A stretch of DNA of 64,000 nucleotides from an uncultured Collinsella sp. (GTDB taxonomy: Bacteria > Actinomycetota > Coriobacteriia > Coriobacteriales > Coriobacteriaceae), in the NCBI GenBank assembly GCA_900765115.1, contig CAAFQK010000082.1, forward strand, positions 9,190 to 73,189, given 5' to 3'. Below the pieces are notes generated by a model that was given only the letters and a program-made list of their open reading frames with translations, did not search any database and was not told where the DNA came from. Below, one piece after another: positions 8,122 to 16,323 of this stretch. The translations under genes and the position numbers were made by a program. Position 1 is the first letter of the stretch. Every line of letters begins with the position of its first letter.

Positions 8122-8868
8122 CTAGAGGCGGTAGGGGGCGCCGCTGCGGATGATGGATTCGCGCACCAGGACATCCATGGCGTCGAGGGTGATCTCGGGC
8201 ATCTCTCGGTACTTCTGTAGCACCGAGAGCTCGGTGCAGGCCAGAATGACGCGGTCGCAGCCGCTACGGGCGAACTCCCACATCACGCGGTCGAACTTAT
8301 CCATATCGGGCTCACGTCCGGCCTTCACATCATCGTAGATAAGCGACATCACATCGTTCTGACGTTTCTCGCTGGGATAGACGACCTCAACACCCGCAGC
8401 CTTACATTCGCGGCCGTAGACGCCCGCGCCCACGGTTCCGTCGGTGCCCATGATGCCAATCTTGTGCACCGGCTCGGCCGGCATACTCAGGTTGGGGTCG
8501 AACTCGCACTCCCCCATCACCGCACCAGCCAGAGCATAGCGCACCGACTCACGCGGCATATGGATAATCGGCACCTTCGTAAACGACTGGATCTGGTCAT
8601 AGAAGTAGTGTGACGTGTTGCAGGGAATGGCAATGTGTGCACAGCCCAGCGACTCGAGTGCCTGGGCGCACTCTTTCATGGTCGCCAGCAGCTTAGCATG
8701 CTCGCCGGTCTTAATGGCCAACGTGCGGTCGGGCATGGTCGACTTGGAGAGTACCACCATGTCGATATGTTCCTGATCGCAGGCAGCAGCCGTATGACGC
8801 ACCACCTGGTCGTAGTAATACGACGTGGCCTCGGCGCCCATGCCGCCGATAACTCCCAGCTTTTCCAT
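8122..8868 (-). CDS. Aspartate/glutamate racemase family protein
   Basis: The 248-residue protein begins MEKLGVIGGMGAEATSYYYDQVV, typical of the Asp/Glu racemase superfamily. Two catalytic cysteines are visible: IPCNTSHYF near residue 84 and ILACTELSVL near residue 200. I chose ATG 8868 because AAGGAGGCGGCG precedes it. These enzymes interconvert L- and D-aspartate (or glutamate) without cofactor. The gene lies directly downstream of an AslFm-like D-aspartate ligase, so D-aspartate supply for the cell wall is the likeliest role. A TTTACA/TATGAT pair in the 84-bp gap could give it its own promoter. Confidence 0.88.
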   Translation of the reverse strand: MEKLGVIGGMGAEATSYYYDQVVRHTAAACDQEHIDMVVLSKSTMPDRTLAIKTGEHAKLLATMKECAQALESLGCAHIAIPCNTSHYFYDQIQSFTKVPIIHMPRESVRYALAGAVMGECEFDPNLSMPAEPVHKIGIMGTDGTVGAGVYGRECKAAGVEVVYPSEKRQNDVMSLIYDDVKAGREPDMDKFDRVMWEFARSGCDRVILACTELSVLQKYREMPEITLDAMDVLVRESIIRSGAPYRL

Positions 8869-8952
8869 CGCCGCCTCCTTGGTGACGCTTGCGCAATTGC
8901 GCGTATCATACCCGCGCCCGCCCGATGTAAACCGGACGGGCGCCGCACTCAT

Positions 8953-10209
8953 CTACTTGTAATACGTCTTGAACAGCTTAAAGTGGCGCAGTTTGGTGTG
9001 CCACATGCGCAGCCAGCGGTTAAAGACAAAGTCACCCTTCATAAACGAAGGGTCGGCACCCTTGCCTTCCTTGTCCAGGCGATGCACCTTAGCGCGCAGT
9101 TCGGAATCCTTGACGTACTTGTCGACGACGCCCATGGGGACGACCATCCACAGTGCCTCGTCCTGTGCCGTCACAAACTCCGGCTCAAACGGGCGGTTGA
9201 ACACATACTCGTCCACCACATACTTGGCAACGTTAAAGCCGCTGTTGGTGACGTAGTAGTTGCTGCGACCCTGGCGCGTGTTGAAATCGAAGAACTTAAA
9301 CGAGCCGTCGCGCTCGTCGTACTTAACGTCAAAGTTGGAATAGCCCACAAAGTGAAGGTCCTCGAGCAGCTTGCGCACGCCGCCCATGAGCTCGTCGTTG
9401 GGCTCGGTAATGATACAGGCATGGTTGCCAACGCCATGGGGCTGATGCTCCTCGAGCAGCACATGGCCCAGGCACATCATGCGCACCTTGCCGTTGCGGT
9501 CGGAATAGCTGGTGAGCACGCGCATGTACTCGTCGTTGCCGGGCACGCGATCCTGCAAGATCAGGTCGTCGGTGTAGCCGCTGGCATACGAGTCGCGAAT
9601 GACCTGTTCCAGCTCGGCACGGTCGGCAATCTCATAGGCCTTTTTCTGGCCCTCGAACTCGTGCTGCCACCACATGATGCCGTCAGAAGGCTTCAGAATC
9701 ATCGGGTAAGGAAAATCGATCTGGTCGAGCACTTCGGCAGGCGCCTCACCCTGGGCATTGAGCATCGCCTTGGTAAAGGTAAACGTGTGCGGATAGGGCA
9801 CGCCATGCTTCTCGCACAGCTCGTAGAAGATCTCCTTCTTCTGGCACTGCTCGAGCATGCTATAGGGAGCGTAAGGCGCGACGATGTTATCCGCCAACTC
9901 ATGGGCATCCTTGGCCTGAGCCACGAGGGCAACATAGTTGTCGCCACAGCCCACAAGGACAATCGTCTTGTCGGCATGCGCTTGGGCAATGCCGTTGACG
10001 GTTTTGAGCATCACGGGCATGGTGTCGATATCCACGTTGGGCGTGTAGTCGATAATCTGGCTGCGGTACGCGGGACCCGTCTGATACTTGCCAAAGACCA
10101 GACTCTTGACCTGGTACTCCTCGTAGAAGGCGCGCGCCACCGAATAGGCGTTGATGTCGCCACCGAGCAGCACGGGAATGAACTCACGCTCTGTAAATTG
10201 CAATGCCAT
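8953..10209 (-). CDS. ATP-grasp D-aspartate ligase (AslFm-like)
   Basis: This 418-residue ATP-grasp protein opens with FIPVLLGGDINAYSVARAFYE and contains FPYPMILKPSDG, DDLILQDRVPGNDEYMRV, RMMCLGHVLLEE and FKFFDFNTRQGRSNYYVT, a set I associate with the Enterococcus faecium AslFm group. That enzyme activates D-aspartate and joins it to the lysine side chain of the peptidoglycan precursor, making the D-Asp cross-bridge. Length also agrees. The racemase gene next in the operon supports the call. In this organism the acceptor could be lysine or ornithine. The alternative is a general carboxylate-amine ligase of unknown substrate. Confidence 0.82.
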   Translation of the reverse strand: MALQFTEREFIPVLLGGDINAYSVARAFYEEYQVKSLVFGKYQTGPAYRSQIIDYTPNVDIDTMPVMLKTVNGIAQAHADKTIVLVGCGDNYVALVAQAKDAHELADNIVAPYAPYSMLEQCQKKEIFYELCEKHGVPYPHTFTFTKAMLNAQGEAPAEVLDQIDFPYPMILKPSDGIMWWQHEFEGQKKAYEIADRAELEQVIRDSYASGYTDDLILQDRVPGNDEYMRVLTSYSDRNGKVRMMCLGHVLLEEHQPHGVGNHACIITEPNDELMGGVRKLLEDLHFVGYSNFDVKYDERDGSFKFFDFNTRQGRSNYYVTNSGFNVAKYVVDEYVFNRPFEPEFVTAQDEALWMVVPMGVVDKYVKDSELRAKVHRLDKEGKGADPSFMKGDFVFNRWLRMWHTKLRHFKLFKTYYK

Positions 10210-10365
10210 GGAAACTTCCTATCATGAACTGCCCACACAACGGGCGGTCTTTGCGCAACTGATTTATTCTAGCGTGCCAAGCCGCCGGCGCCCAAAGCTC
10301 CACCGTATCTATGGCAATCGACGTAATCGTCCAGCACGAAGGCCAGCACGAAGACGGCGCTCACC

Positions 10366-10406
10366 GTTGTATGACAACGGGCAATGAACCTACCATTGTT
10401 GTAGGA
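10366..10406. promoter_or_regulatory. Paired small palindromes upstream of MOSC gene
   Basis: CCGTTGTatgACAACGG and CCTACcattgttGTAGG lie close together in the 234-bp gap between the divergent ligase and MOSC genes. They look like operator half-sites, but no regulator is adjacent. Nothing else stands out in this gap. Confidence 0.35.
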
Positions 10407-10443
10407 TTCAGTGTATTGACATCCTCGAGCGAAAGGCGCGCAC

Positions 10444-11076
10444 GTGCCCCAAGACCATCCGACCGATAATCCCATCCTCAATGCCGCGAGGCGCGAGCTG
10501 GCGAAACGTGCGAAAGCGACCGCTCCCCTGTGCACGGCAAACGACGCCTACAACGGACCCGCCCACATCGTCTCGATCAACACGTCGGTACACAAGGGCA
10601 CTCGCAAGTCGCCCGTCGCCGATGGACGCGACACCGTTATAGAGCAATTTGGCCTCGCCACCGATGCGCACGCCGGACATTGGCACCGTCAGGTTTCCTT
10701 TTTAGCCGCGGAGTCCATCCAGACGGCGCAGGCACGCGGGCTCGACGTACACGAGGGTGACTTTGGGGAGAACTTCACAACCCGGGGCATCAACCTGCTC
10801 TCGCTCCCTTTGGGCACACAGCTCAAGCTTGGAAGCGACGTGCTCGTCGAAATCAGCCAAATCGGCAAGGTCTGCCACACCCGTTGTGCCATCTACTATC
10901 TCGCCGGCGACTGCATCTTTCCCCACGAGGGCGTTTTCGGCGTGGTACTAAAGGGCGGAGAGGTCAACGCCGGTGACGAAATCCAGGTAGTCAAGCTCGG
11001 CGACGGCACCTGTTCGTTCACCCCCGCCGAGGCCCTCGAAGAGATTGAGCAGGCTCGCCAGAAGGGCACGCTGTAG
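10444..11076 (+). CDS. MOSC domain protein
   Basis: The 210-residue protein has the MOSC fold signature: INTSVHKGTRK near the start, FGLATDAHAGHWHRQVSFLA, LDVHEGDFGENFTTRGINL and ISQIGKVCHTRCAIYY with the conserved Cys (about residue 140). MOSC proteins bind a molybdenum-cofactor-type pterin or act as sulfur carriers in Moco maturation; stand-alone short forms are common in anaerobes. The start used is GTG 10444 with GAAAGG upstream. A downstream start is possible, as the first 35 residues are polar and not needed for the domain. No other Moco gene is nearby. Confidence 0.82.
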   Translation: MPQDHPTDNPILNAARRELAKRAKATAPLCTANDAYNGPAHIVSINTSVHKGTRKSPVADGRDTVIEQFGLATDAHAGHWHRQVSFLAAESIQTAQARGLDVHEGDFGENFTTRGINLLSLPLGTQLKLGSDVLVEISQIGKVCHTRCAIYYLAGDCIFPHEGVFGVVLKGGEVNAGDEIQVVKLGDGTCSFTPAEALEEIEQARQKGTL

Positions 11077-11139
11077 TTATAAAACCCCACGTTGAGATGG
11101 CTTTTACAGCCCAAAACTCCTCTCAAACAGAGCTCTGTA

Positions 11140-11245
11140 ACGTTAAAGTTGAACTCTATGGTTTCTCAACAATTCATCATAACTGCAGGTCAAAGCCAAA
11201 GCCTCAAGTTCAACTTGACCCTTTGGAACCTTTAAGGTTCAAGTT
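11140..11245. promoter_or_regulatory. Cluster of AAGTTGAAC / GTTCAACTT motifs
   Basis: The motif appears as AAGTTGAAC at about 11146, as TCAAGTTCAACTTGA (11204-11218) and as GGTTCAAGTTGAGG after about 11236, beside the perfect 15-base palindrome GAACCTTTAAGGTTC (11226-11240). They precede the secreted wall protein by about 70 bp and look like an operator array. Confidence 0.45.
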
Positions 11246-11310
11246 GAGGTCGAAAGCAGTAGTAGAATACCGTTCGAACCATAACCTACGATTGATTGCA
11301 GAGGGACTGG

Positions 11311-12444
11311 ATGCAGCATTCGAATCATCGCACCGCAGCGTTCATTGCGTCGAAGCCGGCTCGTATCATCACGAGCGCCGTGCTCGCCGTTGCGCTGACG
11401 GCCACGCCGATGCTCTCCCCCGTTGCGGCGTATGCCGCCTCGCAGGCAACGCAGGACCAGCTTTCCGCAGCCCAGCAGAAGATCGAAGCCGCCACGAGCG
11501 CCTACAACGACGCCCGCACCAAACTCGATGACCTGCAAAAGCAGATTGACTCCAATGAGGCAAGCATCGAGGAAATCGAGGCCAAGCTTCCCGAGCAGCA
11601 GGCCAAGGCAAGCTCCGCCATGCGCGATCTGTACAAGTATCAGAAGGGCACCAATCCCATCGTGAGCTTCCTGGTCAACGCACAGAGCCTGGGTGAGTTC
11701 ATCACGACCTGCAAATACACCAACCAGATCACGAGCTCGAGCGTCGACGAGATCGAACAGCTCAATAACATGCAAACCGAACTCGAGCAGAACAAGGCTG
11801 AGCTCCAGCAGGCCAAGTCTCAGCTTGAGGCAGAGCAGAAAAACGCCGAGGATGCGCTGGCACAGGCCCAGCAGCTCCGCAGCGAGGCACAGGCAAAAGC
11901 CGAGCAGGAAAATGCCGCCGAGCTTGCCAAGCTTGAGGCCGATAAGGCCGCTGCCGCCGAGAAGCTCTCGGGCGAGGGCGTAAGCGGCAGCAATTCCAGC
12001 AGTCAGGCCACCAACACCAACACCACCATCGACACCACGGTGAACAACGCCAATACCGGTAGCTCCGATTACGATTCGTTCATTAATGAGTGGACGAGCC
12101 GCATCGACAATTATCTCGCCGGCTCCCCCATGGCAGGCCAGGGCTATAACTTTGCCGTCGCCGCTTGGAATACCGGTGTCGACCCCCGTTGGTCCCCCGC
12201 CATCGCCTGCATCGAGAGCACCAAGGGTGCTTATTGCGCCAATTCTTACAACGCCTGGGGCTGGAGTGCCCGTGGCGGCGGTTGGCGCAGCTTTGGCAGC
12301 TGGAGCGAGGGCATCTCCGCTCACGTTGCCTATCTGGGCGCCAACTACGGCTCCACCCTTACCCCGGCAGCAGCCAAAAAGTACTGCCCGCCCACATGGC
12401 AGGACTGGTACAACAAGGTCGCCGCTCAGATGAACCGCATCTAA
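11311..12444 (+). CDS. Secreted coiled-coil cell-wall protein, lysozyme-like C-terminus
   Basis: I start at ATG 11311 (GAGGGA upstream) rather than the TTG at 11296, giving 377 residues. A signal peptide ends near AAYAAS (about residue 43). Residues 45-225 are an Ala/Gln/Glu-rich coiled coil (DQLSAAQQKIEAATSAYNDA and similar), as in CwlO/PcsB-type hydrolase regulators. A Ser/Asn/Thr linker follows, then about 120 residues (FAVAAWNTGVDPRWSPAIACIESTKGAYC, AWGWSARGGGWRSFGSWSEGI) that resemble a glucosaminidase or lysozyme-like fold. A role in peptidoglycan cleavage or remodelling outside the cell is likely. The exact bond cut is not clear from sequence. Confidence 0.8.
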   Translation: MQHSNHRTAAFIASKPARIITSAVLAVALTATPMLSPVAAYAASQATQDQLSAAQQKIEAATSAYNDARTKLDDLQKQIDSNEASIEEIEAKLPEQQAKASSAMRDLYKYQKGTNPIVSFLVNAQSLGEFITTCKYTNQITSSSVDEIEQLNNMQTELEQNKAELQQAKSQLEAEQKNAEDALAQAQQLRSEAQAKAEQENAAELAKLEADKAAAAEKLSGEGVSGSNSSSQATNTNTTIDTTVNNANTGSSDYDSFINEWTSRIDNYLAGSPMAGQGYNFAVAAWNTGVDPRWSPAIACIESTKGAYCANSYNAWGWSARGGGWRSFGSWSEGISAHVAYLGANYGSTLTPAAAKKYCPPTWQDWYNKVAAQMNRI

Positions 12445-12454
12445 GCGCAACTGT

Positions 12455-12480
12455 AAAGGGCCCCGACGGGCCCTTTTCTT
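12455..12480 (+). terminator. Intrinsic terminator after coiled-coil wall protein
   Basis: AAAGGGCCC (12455-12463), CGAC loop, GGGCCCTTT (12468-12476), then TTCTTTT. Confidence 0.88.
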
Positions 12481-12530
12481 TTAGGCAGTGGAGGTGTCAA
12501 CGACACCGGTCGCATTGGCAACCGCAACTT

Positions 12531-13619
12531 TGCACGAGCAAGCTCGGCCGCCGCACACCCTTCATTCTGGGCGGCTCGGCGGTAGCTGTACTCTCAGTTC
12601 CGCTCGTCGCAATCGCCAACAACATGCACAGCCTTCCCGTGCTCATCGGCGCGATTATCCTCACGCTCTTGGCAATTTGTGCCTATCGCACCATGACGGT
12701 GGCCGTCGTGGCCGACATTACGCCCCGCCCGCTGCGAACCAAGGCGGATTCGATCGAAAAGATCGTCGGCTATGCGGGAACGGGATTGATGCTCGTCGCC
12801 ATCTCGGTCATGGTGCCCAAGGTTGAACAACCCGATTACCTGCCGCTGTTTATCCTGCAGGCTGGATTTATCCTTGTTTCGGCCCTAGTCTATGGCCTCT
12901 TTGTCTGCGAGCCCGCTTTGGTCAAAAAGATGCGCGAGAAGTCGCTGGCCATGGGCATCGACGAGGACCAAATCGACAAGGATGACTCCCCCGAGGCCGG
13001 CGGCAAGGAGCGCGTTGCCGACGCGGGCATACGTCGCTCCATCATCATGTTGCTCGCCGCAACGTTTTTCTACTACATGAGCTACAACGCCATGGCCACC
13101 AACATCAGCCGTTACGCCGACATGTTCTACGGCATGGAAGGCGGCTCCTACGCCATCATCAATATCGTTACGATCGTGGGTGCGCTCCTGAGCTACGTGC
13201 CCCTCGCGAACCTCTCGCTCAAGATCGGCCGTAAAAAGGTCGCGCTGGGAACCTCTGTCATCATGGTGCTGTGCCCAGCACTCCTTTGGCTGGCCCCCGG
13301 CTTCTCGCCTGTTCTGTACGGTGTCTTTTTACTGATGGGCGTCGCTCTGGGCGGTGTGGATCTGTGCGTCTACACGATGATCCTTGAGTGCTGCAGCTCC
13401 AAAAGCGTAGGCCGCTACTCCGGCTACTACTACACTGTGAGCATGGCAGCTCAGGTGGCGACGCCGATTCTCTCGGGTATCGTTATGGACGTGGCGCCGG
13501 CGATGCTTTTTGCCTACATCACGGCGATGGGCCTGCTTATGGCCGTATGCGTTGCTGCCGCCAAACACGGTGACGCAATCTTAATCGACGAGGTCGCTCG
13601 CCGCGAAGCAGCCGAGTAA
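12531..13619 (+). pseudogene. MFS transporter lacking its N-terminus
   Basis: From about 12531 the frame reads TSKLGRRTPFILGGSAVAV, the loop after helix 2 of MFS sugar-cation symporter-like proteins (usually preceded by SDR). About ten membrane segments follow to the stop at 13617, ending HGDAILIDEVARREAAE, with no internal break. Helices 1 and 2 and any start codon with a ribosome site are absent: upstream in frame there is no ATG, and the preceding gene's terminator ends at 12480. The first in-frame ATG (12624) would remove another helix. So this is a 5'-truncated remnant, probably made by deletion; it may still be transcribed at low level. Original substrate is unknown. Confidence 0.75.
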
Positions 13620-13645
13620 GCGCCTGGATTGTCCATCGAGCGCGA

Positions 13646-13687
13646 AAGGATGCCGGATAGGTACAGCGCCTATCCGGCATCCTTTTC
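13646..13687 (+). terminator. Intrinsic terminator after truncated MFS gene
   Basis: AAGGATGCCGGATAGG (13646-13661) pairs perfectly with CCTATCCGGCATCCTT (13669-13684), followed by TTCCC. Confidence 0.85.
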
Positions 13688-13708
13688 CCTCGAAAGCCTA
13701 GCCCAAGC

Positions 13709-14032
13709 TTAACCAACCGTGACAGATTCCCCGGTAAAGGCACTGATCATCAACAGGACAAAGAACGCAAGGTAGCTTATGCTCAGCAGATAGGCGATAA
13801 CCAAAAAGACAATCCATCCCACATTGGTCTTGCCGTCGGCGCGGCGTTGTTCGCGACAACGATAGAGCCAGATCGTCACGCCAATGGCGACAATCAGCAA
13901 CACGAGCGCCGCCGCAGCCAAACCGGCAAGTGCAAACATCATGCCAATGCTCAGCACAACAACCGGGAGCAGTAACAAACCGCACCCGCAACCACCCGGA
14001 CTATATACGGCAGATTGTCGACGTCGCCTCAT
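13709..14032 (-). CDS. Small membrane protein, two or three helices
   Basis: This 107-residue protein starts at ATG 14032 (GGAG 8 bases upstream), MRRRRQSAVYS, then a Gly/Cys-rich patch (PGGCGCG) and a long hydrophobic stretch (LLLPVVVLSIGMMFALAGLAAAALVLLIVAIGV) that could make two helices. A basic loop with YRCREQRRADGKTN and a last helix (VGWIVFLVIAYLLSISYLAFFVLLM) follow. I recognise no family. It lies between the truncated MFS gene (convergent) and the HigA antitoxin on the same strand, only 28 bp downstream of it, so co-transcription with the toxin module is possible. Confidence 0.6.
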   Translation of the reverse strand: MRRRRQSAVYSPGGCGCGLLLLPVVVLSIGMMFALAGLAAAALVLLIVAIGVTIWLYRCREQRRADGKTNVGWIVFLVIAYLLSISYLAFFVLLMISAFTGESVTVG

Positions 14033-14060
14033 CGTCACTCCATTTTCAGCGTCTTTGGCT

Positions 14061-14402
14061 CTACAATGCGATGGCCTGCTGGACAGGAACAATCTTGTCG
14101 AGCTCAGGTTTAATCCGCCTTTTCTCGGCCTCGAGATCAAACGCCATCTGGGCGCGCAGCCAATAACCATCCGTCAGGCCAAAGTAACGGCAAAGACGAA
14201 GGTCCGTGTCAGCCGTCACACGGCGTCTTCCCAAGACAATCTGCCCGATGCGCTGAGCCGGAATCCCGGTCTCCTTTGCAAGGCGATATTGAGAAATACC
14301 CATAGGAATAAGAAATTCCTCTTTGAGAAGCTCGCCAGGAGTCACCGGTGACAGCAAATCAGTCGCAGCCTCTTCATTTGTGGTAATCGACGATTTCGAC
14401 AT
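14061..14402 (-). CDS. higA: HigA-type HTH antitoxin
   Basis: I start at MSKSSITTNEEAATDL (ATG 14402), giving 113 residues. PVTPGELLKEEFLIPMGISQYRLAKETGIPAQRIGQIVLGRRRVTADTDLRLCRYFGLTDGYWLRAQ (read in parts) is the HigA/VapI-type Xre helix-turn-helix. It overlaps the toxin gene by 29 bp and follows it, the toxin-first order typical of higBA. HigA neutralises HigB by direct binding and represses the operon. The 13-bp palindrome at 14667 is the probable operator. Confidence 0.9.
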   Translation of the reverse strand: MSKSSITTNEEAATDLLSPVTPGELLKEEFLIPMGISQYRLAKETGIPAQRIGQIVLGRRRVTADTDLRLCRYFGLTDGYWLRAQMAFDLEAEKRRIKPELDKIVPVQQAIAL

Positions 14403-14655
14403 TCCAAGCCATCCCCTGTCTCCACTCAAAGCAGACCCGGTAGCGTTCGTTGACGCGAATACTGTATTGACCGGCACGATCGCCCTTCAACGCTTCCAGG
14501 CGGTTGCCCGGTGGAACGCGAAGATCATCAAGCGAAGCACAAACCTGCAGTTGGCGAATCTTCCTCAACGCAACACGCTCAAAGGGCACGAACTTCCTGG
14601 CCCGCACACCCATGGCAAAGCGTTCGGTATCCTGATCTTTATACGATGCAATCAT
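14374..14655 (-). CDS. higB: HigB/RelE-type mRNA interferase toxin
   Basis: The 93-residue protein starts MIASYKDQDTERFAMG, matching the usual start of HigB toxins (I-x-S-[FY]-x-[DH]-x-x-x-E-x-F). Later pieces LRKIRQLQVCASLDDLRVPPGNRLEAL, YSIRVNERYRVCFEW and VEIVDYHK give the RelE/HigB fold; the basic Arg in SIRVNERYR and the final YHK are the catalytic-type positions. Members cut ribosome-bound mRNA. It is the promoter-proximal gene of the module. Confidence 0.9.
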   Translation of the reverse strand: MIASYKDQDTERFAMGVRARKFVPFERVALRKIRQLQVCASLDDLRVPPGNRLEALKGDRAGQYSIRVNERYRVCFEWRQGMAWNVEIVDYHK

Positions 14656-14666
14656 AGTATCGCCTT

Positions 14667-14712
14667 ACGTTAGTAACGTCAAACGTTTCTATAGACTTAC
14701 ATCTCTATTATA
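14667..14712 (-). promoter_or_regulatory. higBA promoter and operator palindrome
   Basis: TATAAT on the minus strand (14712-14707) gives a -10 about 50 bp before the toxin start. ACGTTAGTAACGT (14667-14679), a perfect 13-base palindrome, lies between it and the toxin ATG and is a good autoregulation site. A second promoter-like pair (TTGACG at 14682, TACTAT at 14659) has its -10 on the start codon, so I doubt it. Confidence 0.55.
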
Positions 14713-14757
14713 TCGTACATTTGTTCGTGTTTTCTAGAACAAATAGTCCTTCACGCC

Positions 14758-15945
14758 TTAGTCAAGCAAAAGCAATCGTTTGTAGACATCGAGGCCTTTG
14801 AGCAGGATTTGCTCGTCAAAGAGCATGGTATCAGTATGCAGGGCACTCGTGGCATAGGCGGGGCAGCCCTCGGCGTCACTCGGATTGTCTTGGCCCTCCG
14901 GCACGCCCGTGCCCAACAGGAAGAACACGCCCGGCAGATGACGCTGATAGAACGCGAAGTCCTCGGCAATCAACAGCGGCTCGTCCACCAGCTGCAGCTC
15001 GGGCAAGGCCGGCGCAATACGGGCGAACAGCTCGGGATCGTTATCAACCGGCGGATAGCCCTCGGCAAAATCGAGATCGTACGTGCAGCCCGTTGCGGTG
15101 CATGCCTCGTCAAGCACACGGCGCACGCCCTCGCGCGCGCGGTCGAACATATCGTCCGTAAACACGCGCAGGCTACCGGCGACATGGGCCTCCCCCGCCA
15201 CCGCGTTGCAGACGGTGCCTGCCTGCAGCAGACCAAACTTGCCGATGCAGGGCTCGTCGGCACCTAGCTCGTCCATCAGCTCGCGCTCGGCAACCAAGAA
15301 CTTGGCCGCCGCCAGTGCGGCATCGTGCGATTCCTCGACCGGAGCGCCATAGGTCTTGGCGATATGGATACTCGCGCCATGGATATGAATGTGCGTCTCG
15401 CTCGAGCGCGCCAGCAGCGGACCGGAACAGCTCGCCAACGTGCCGGCGGGCAGATCGGGCCACACATGGAAGCCGAAGATGCGATCGGCCCCGTAACGCT
15501 CAAACACGCCGCTCTCGCATACCGTCTTAGCGCCACCGGTCGTCTCCTCGGCCGGCTGGAACACAAAGAGCACGTTACGCTTGATGGCGCCCGGCTGCTC
15601 ACGAATCGTACGGTCGACAAAAGTCGCCGCCGCGAGCGCCATGGCCATGTGGCCGTCGTGACCGCACGCATGCATCTTGCCGAGCTGCGTCGAGGAGAAG
15701 GCCACGCCCGTTGCTTCCACGATGGGCAGGGCGTCCATATCGGCGCGAATCGCCGTGGCGTGCGTAGCGCCCACACCGGCATCGAAGAAGGCACAGACGC
15801 AGCTCGGACACGGATGGGTCACCTCGCAGGCAAGCGGAGCGAGCGCGCCCTCGATATAGGCGATAGTCTGCGGAAGATCGAAATCGAGCTCCGGAATGCG
15901 ATGCAGGTCGCGACGATAACGACGGAGTTCTTGGAGCTCGGTCAT
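14758..15945 (-). CDS. M20 family amidohydrolase, probable N-acetyl-LL-DAP deacetylase
   Basis: I start at MTELQELRRYRRDLHRIPELDFDL (ATG 15945, GAAAGGA upstream), giving 395 residues. The metal-site motifs of M20D enzymes are visible: ADMDALPI, KMHACGHDGHMAMAL (Cys, His) and FVFQPAEETTGGAK, with HVWPDLPAG and AEDFAFYQRHLPGVFFLLG later. M20D members remove acyl groups from N-acetyl-LL-diaminopimelate, hippurate or IAA-amino acids. The neighbouring divergent lysA-dapA-dapB-dapH operon uses the acetylase route, which needs such a deacetylase, so that role is favoured. A broad aminoacylase remains possible. Confidence 0.8.
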   Translation of the reverse strand: MTELQELRRYRRDLHRIPELDFDLPQTIAYIEGALAPLACEVTHPCPSCVCAFFDAGVGATHATAIRADMDALPIVEATGVAFSSTQLGKMHACGHDGHMAMALAAATFVDRTIREQPGAIKRNVLFVFQPAEETTGGAKTVCESGVFERYGADRIFGFHVWPDLPAGTLASCSGPLLARSSETHIHIHGASIHIAKTYGAPVEESHDAALAAAKFLVAERELMDELGADEPCIGKFGLLQAGTVCNAVAGEAHVAGSLRVFTDDMFDRAREGVRRVLDEACTATGCTYDLDFAEGYPPVDNDPELFARIAPALPELQLVDEPLLIAEDFAFYQRHLPGVFFLLGTGVPEGQDNPSDAEGCPAYATSALHTDTMLFDEQILLKGLDVYKRLLLLD

Positions 15946-16095
15946 GAGGATTCCTTTCATGGGACAACTCAGTTGCCACTTATTGTGACGCAGGATTGTG
16001 GCGCCCTTGTTTCTAGCATGAAGCTGCATTTTTTAAACGTTATATACGAATACTCTTGTTTGGTAAAGTGCAACGTGGTAGGGTCTTTACCACTT

Positions 16096-16313
16096 GATAG
16101 AGGCGCGGGCACGAAGATCCGCGGGCGAGTCGGCAGACTTTGACCCCGCGGGGAGGCGAAACCCGCCGAACTGGGTTTTTCGGGCACGAACAGCCTGGTG
16201 GGCCTGCGGGAAACACCCGCAGGACTGTCTGCAGCAATGCGGGAGCGCTATCCGGACATTGGGTCCACGCTATGCGGATTCGATGCGCCGATGGCGCCGT
16301 CTGGATAGCGAGG
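16096..16313 (+). promoter_or_regulatory. Lysine riboswitch with translational expression platform
   Basis: GATAGaGGcGC (16096-16106) and GgaGcGCTATC (ending 16252) form the closing helix P1. Inside lie sequences characteristic of the L box: GGGGAGGCGAaacCCGCCGAACTGGG, CAGCCTGGTGGGCCTGCGGG and ACCCGCAGGACTGTCTGCAGCAATGC (quoted in part). The 3' strand of P1 (CGCTATCCGGAC, 16246-16257) can instead pair over 12 bp, with one G-U, with GTCTGGATAGCG (16299-16310), which abuts the GAGG ribosome site of the lysA-dapA start at 16324. No T-run is present, so control is probably at translation. Which state exposes the site cannot be settled by eye. Confidence 0.87.
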
Positions 16314-16323
16314 TTTACGGGAC

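Noticed and set aside
8635..10227. 530-codon plus-strand frame
   Set aside because: Antisense shadow of the D-aspartate ligase gene, rich in His, Leu and Val, with no ribosome site.
11296..11310. TTG start for the coiled-coil wall protein
   Set aside because: The ATG at 11311 has the better-placed GAGGGA and gives a normal signal peptide start.
12165..12530. N-terminal extension of the MFS frame
   Set aside because: It runs out of frame through the preceding wall-protein gene and across its terminator, so it is not the missing MFS N-terminus.
14654..14682. TTGACG-N17-TACTAT promoter for higB
   Set aside because: The -10 overlaps the higB start codon, so transcription would begin inside the gene; the upstream TATAAT is preferred.
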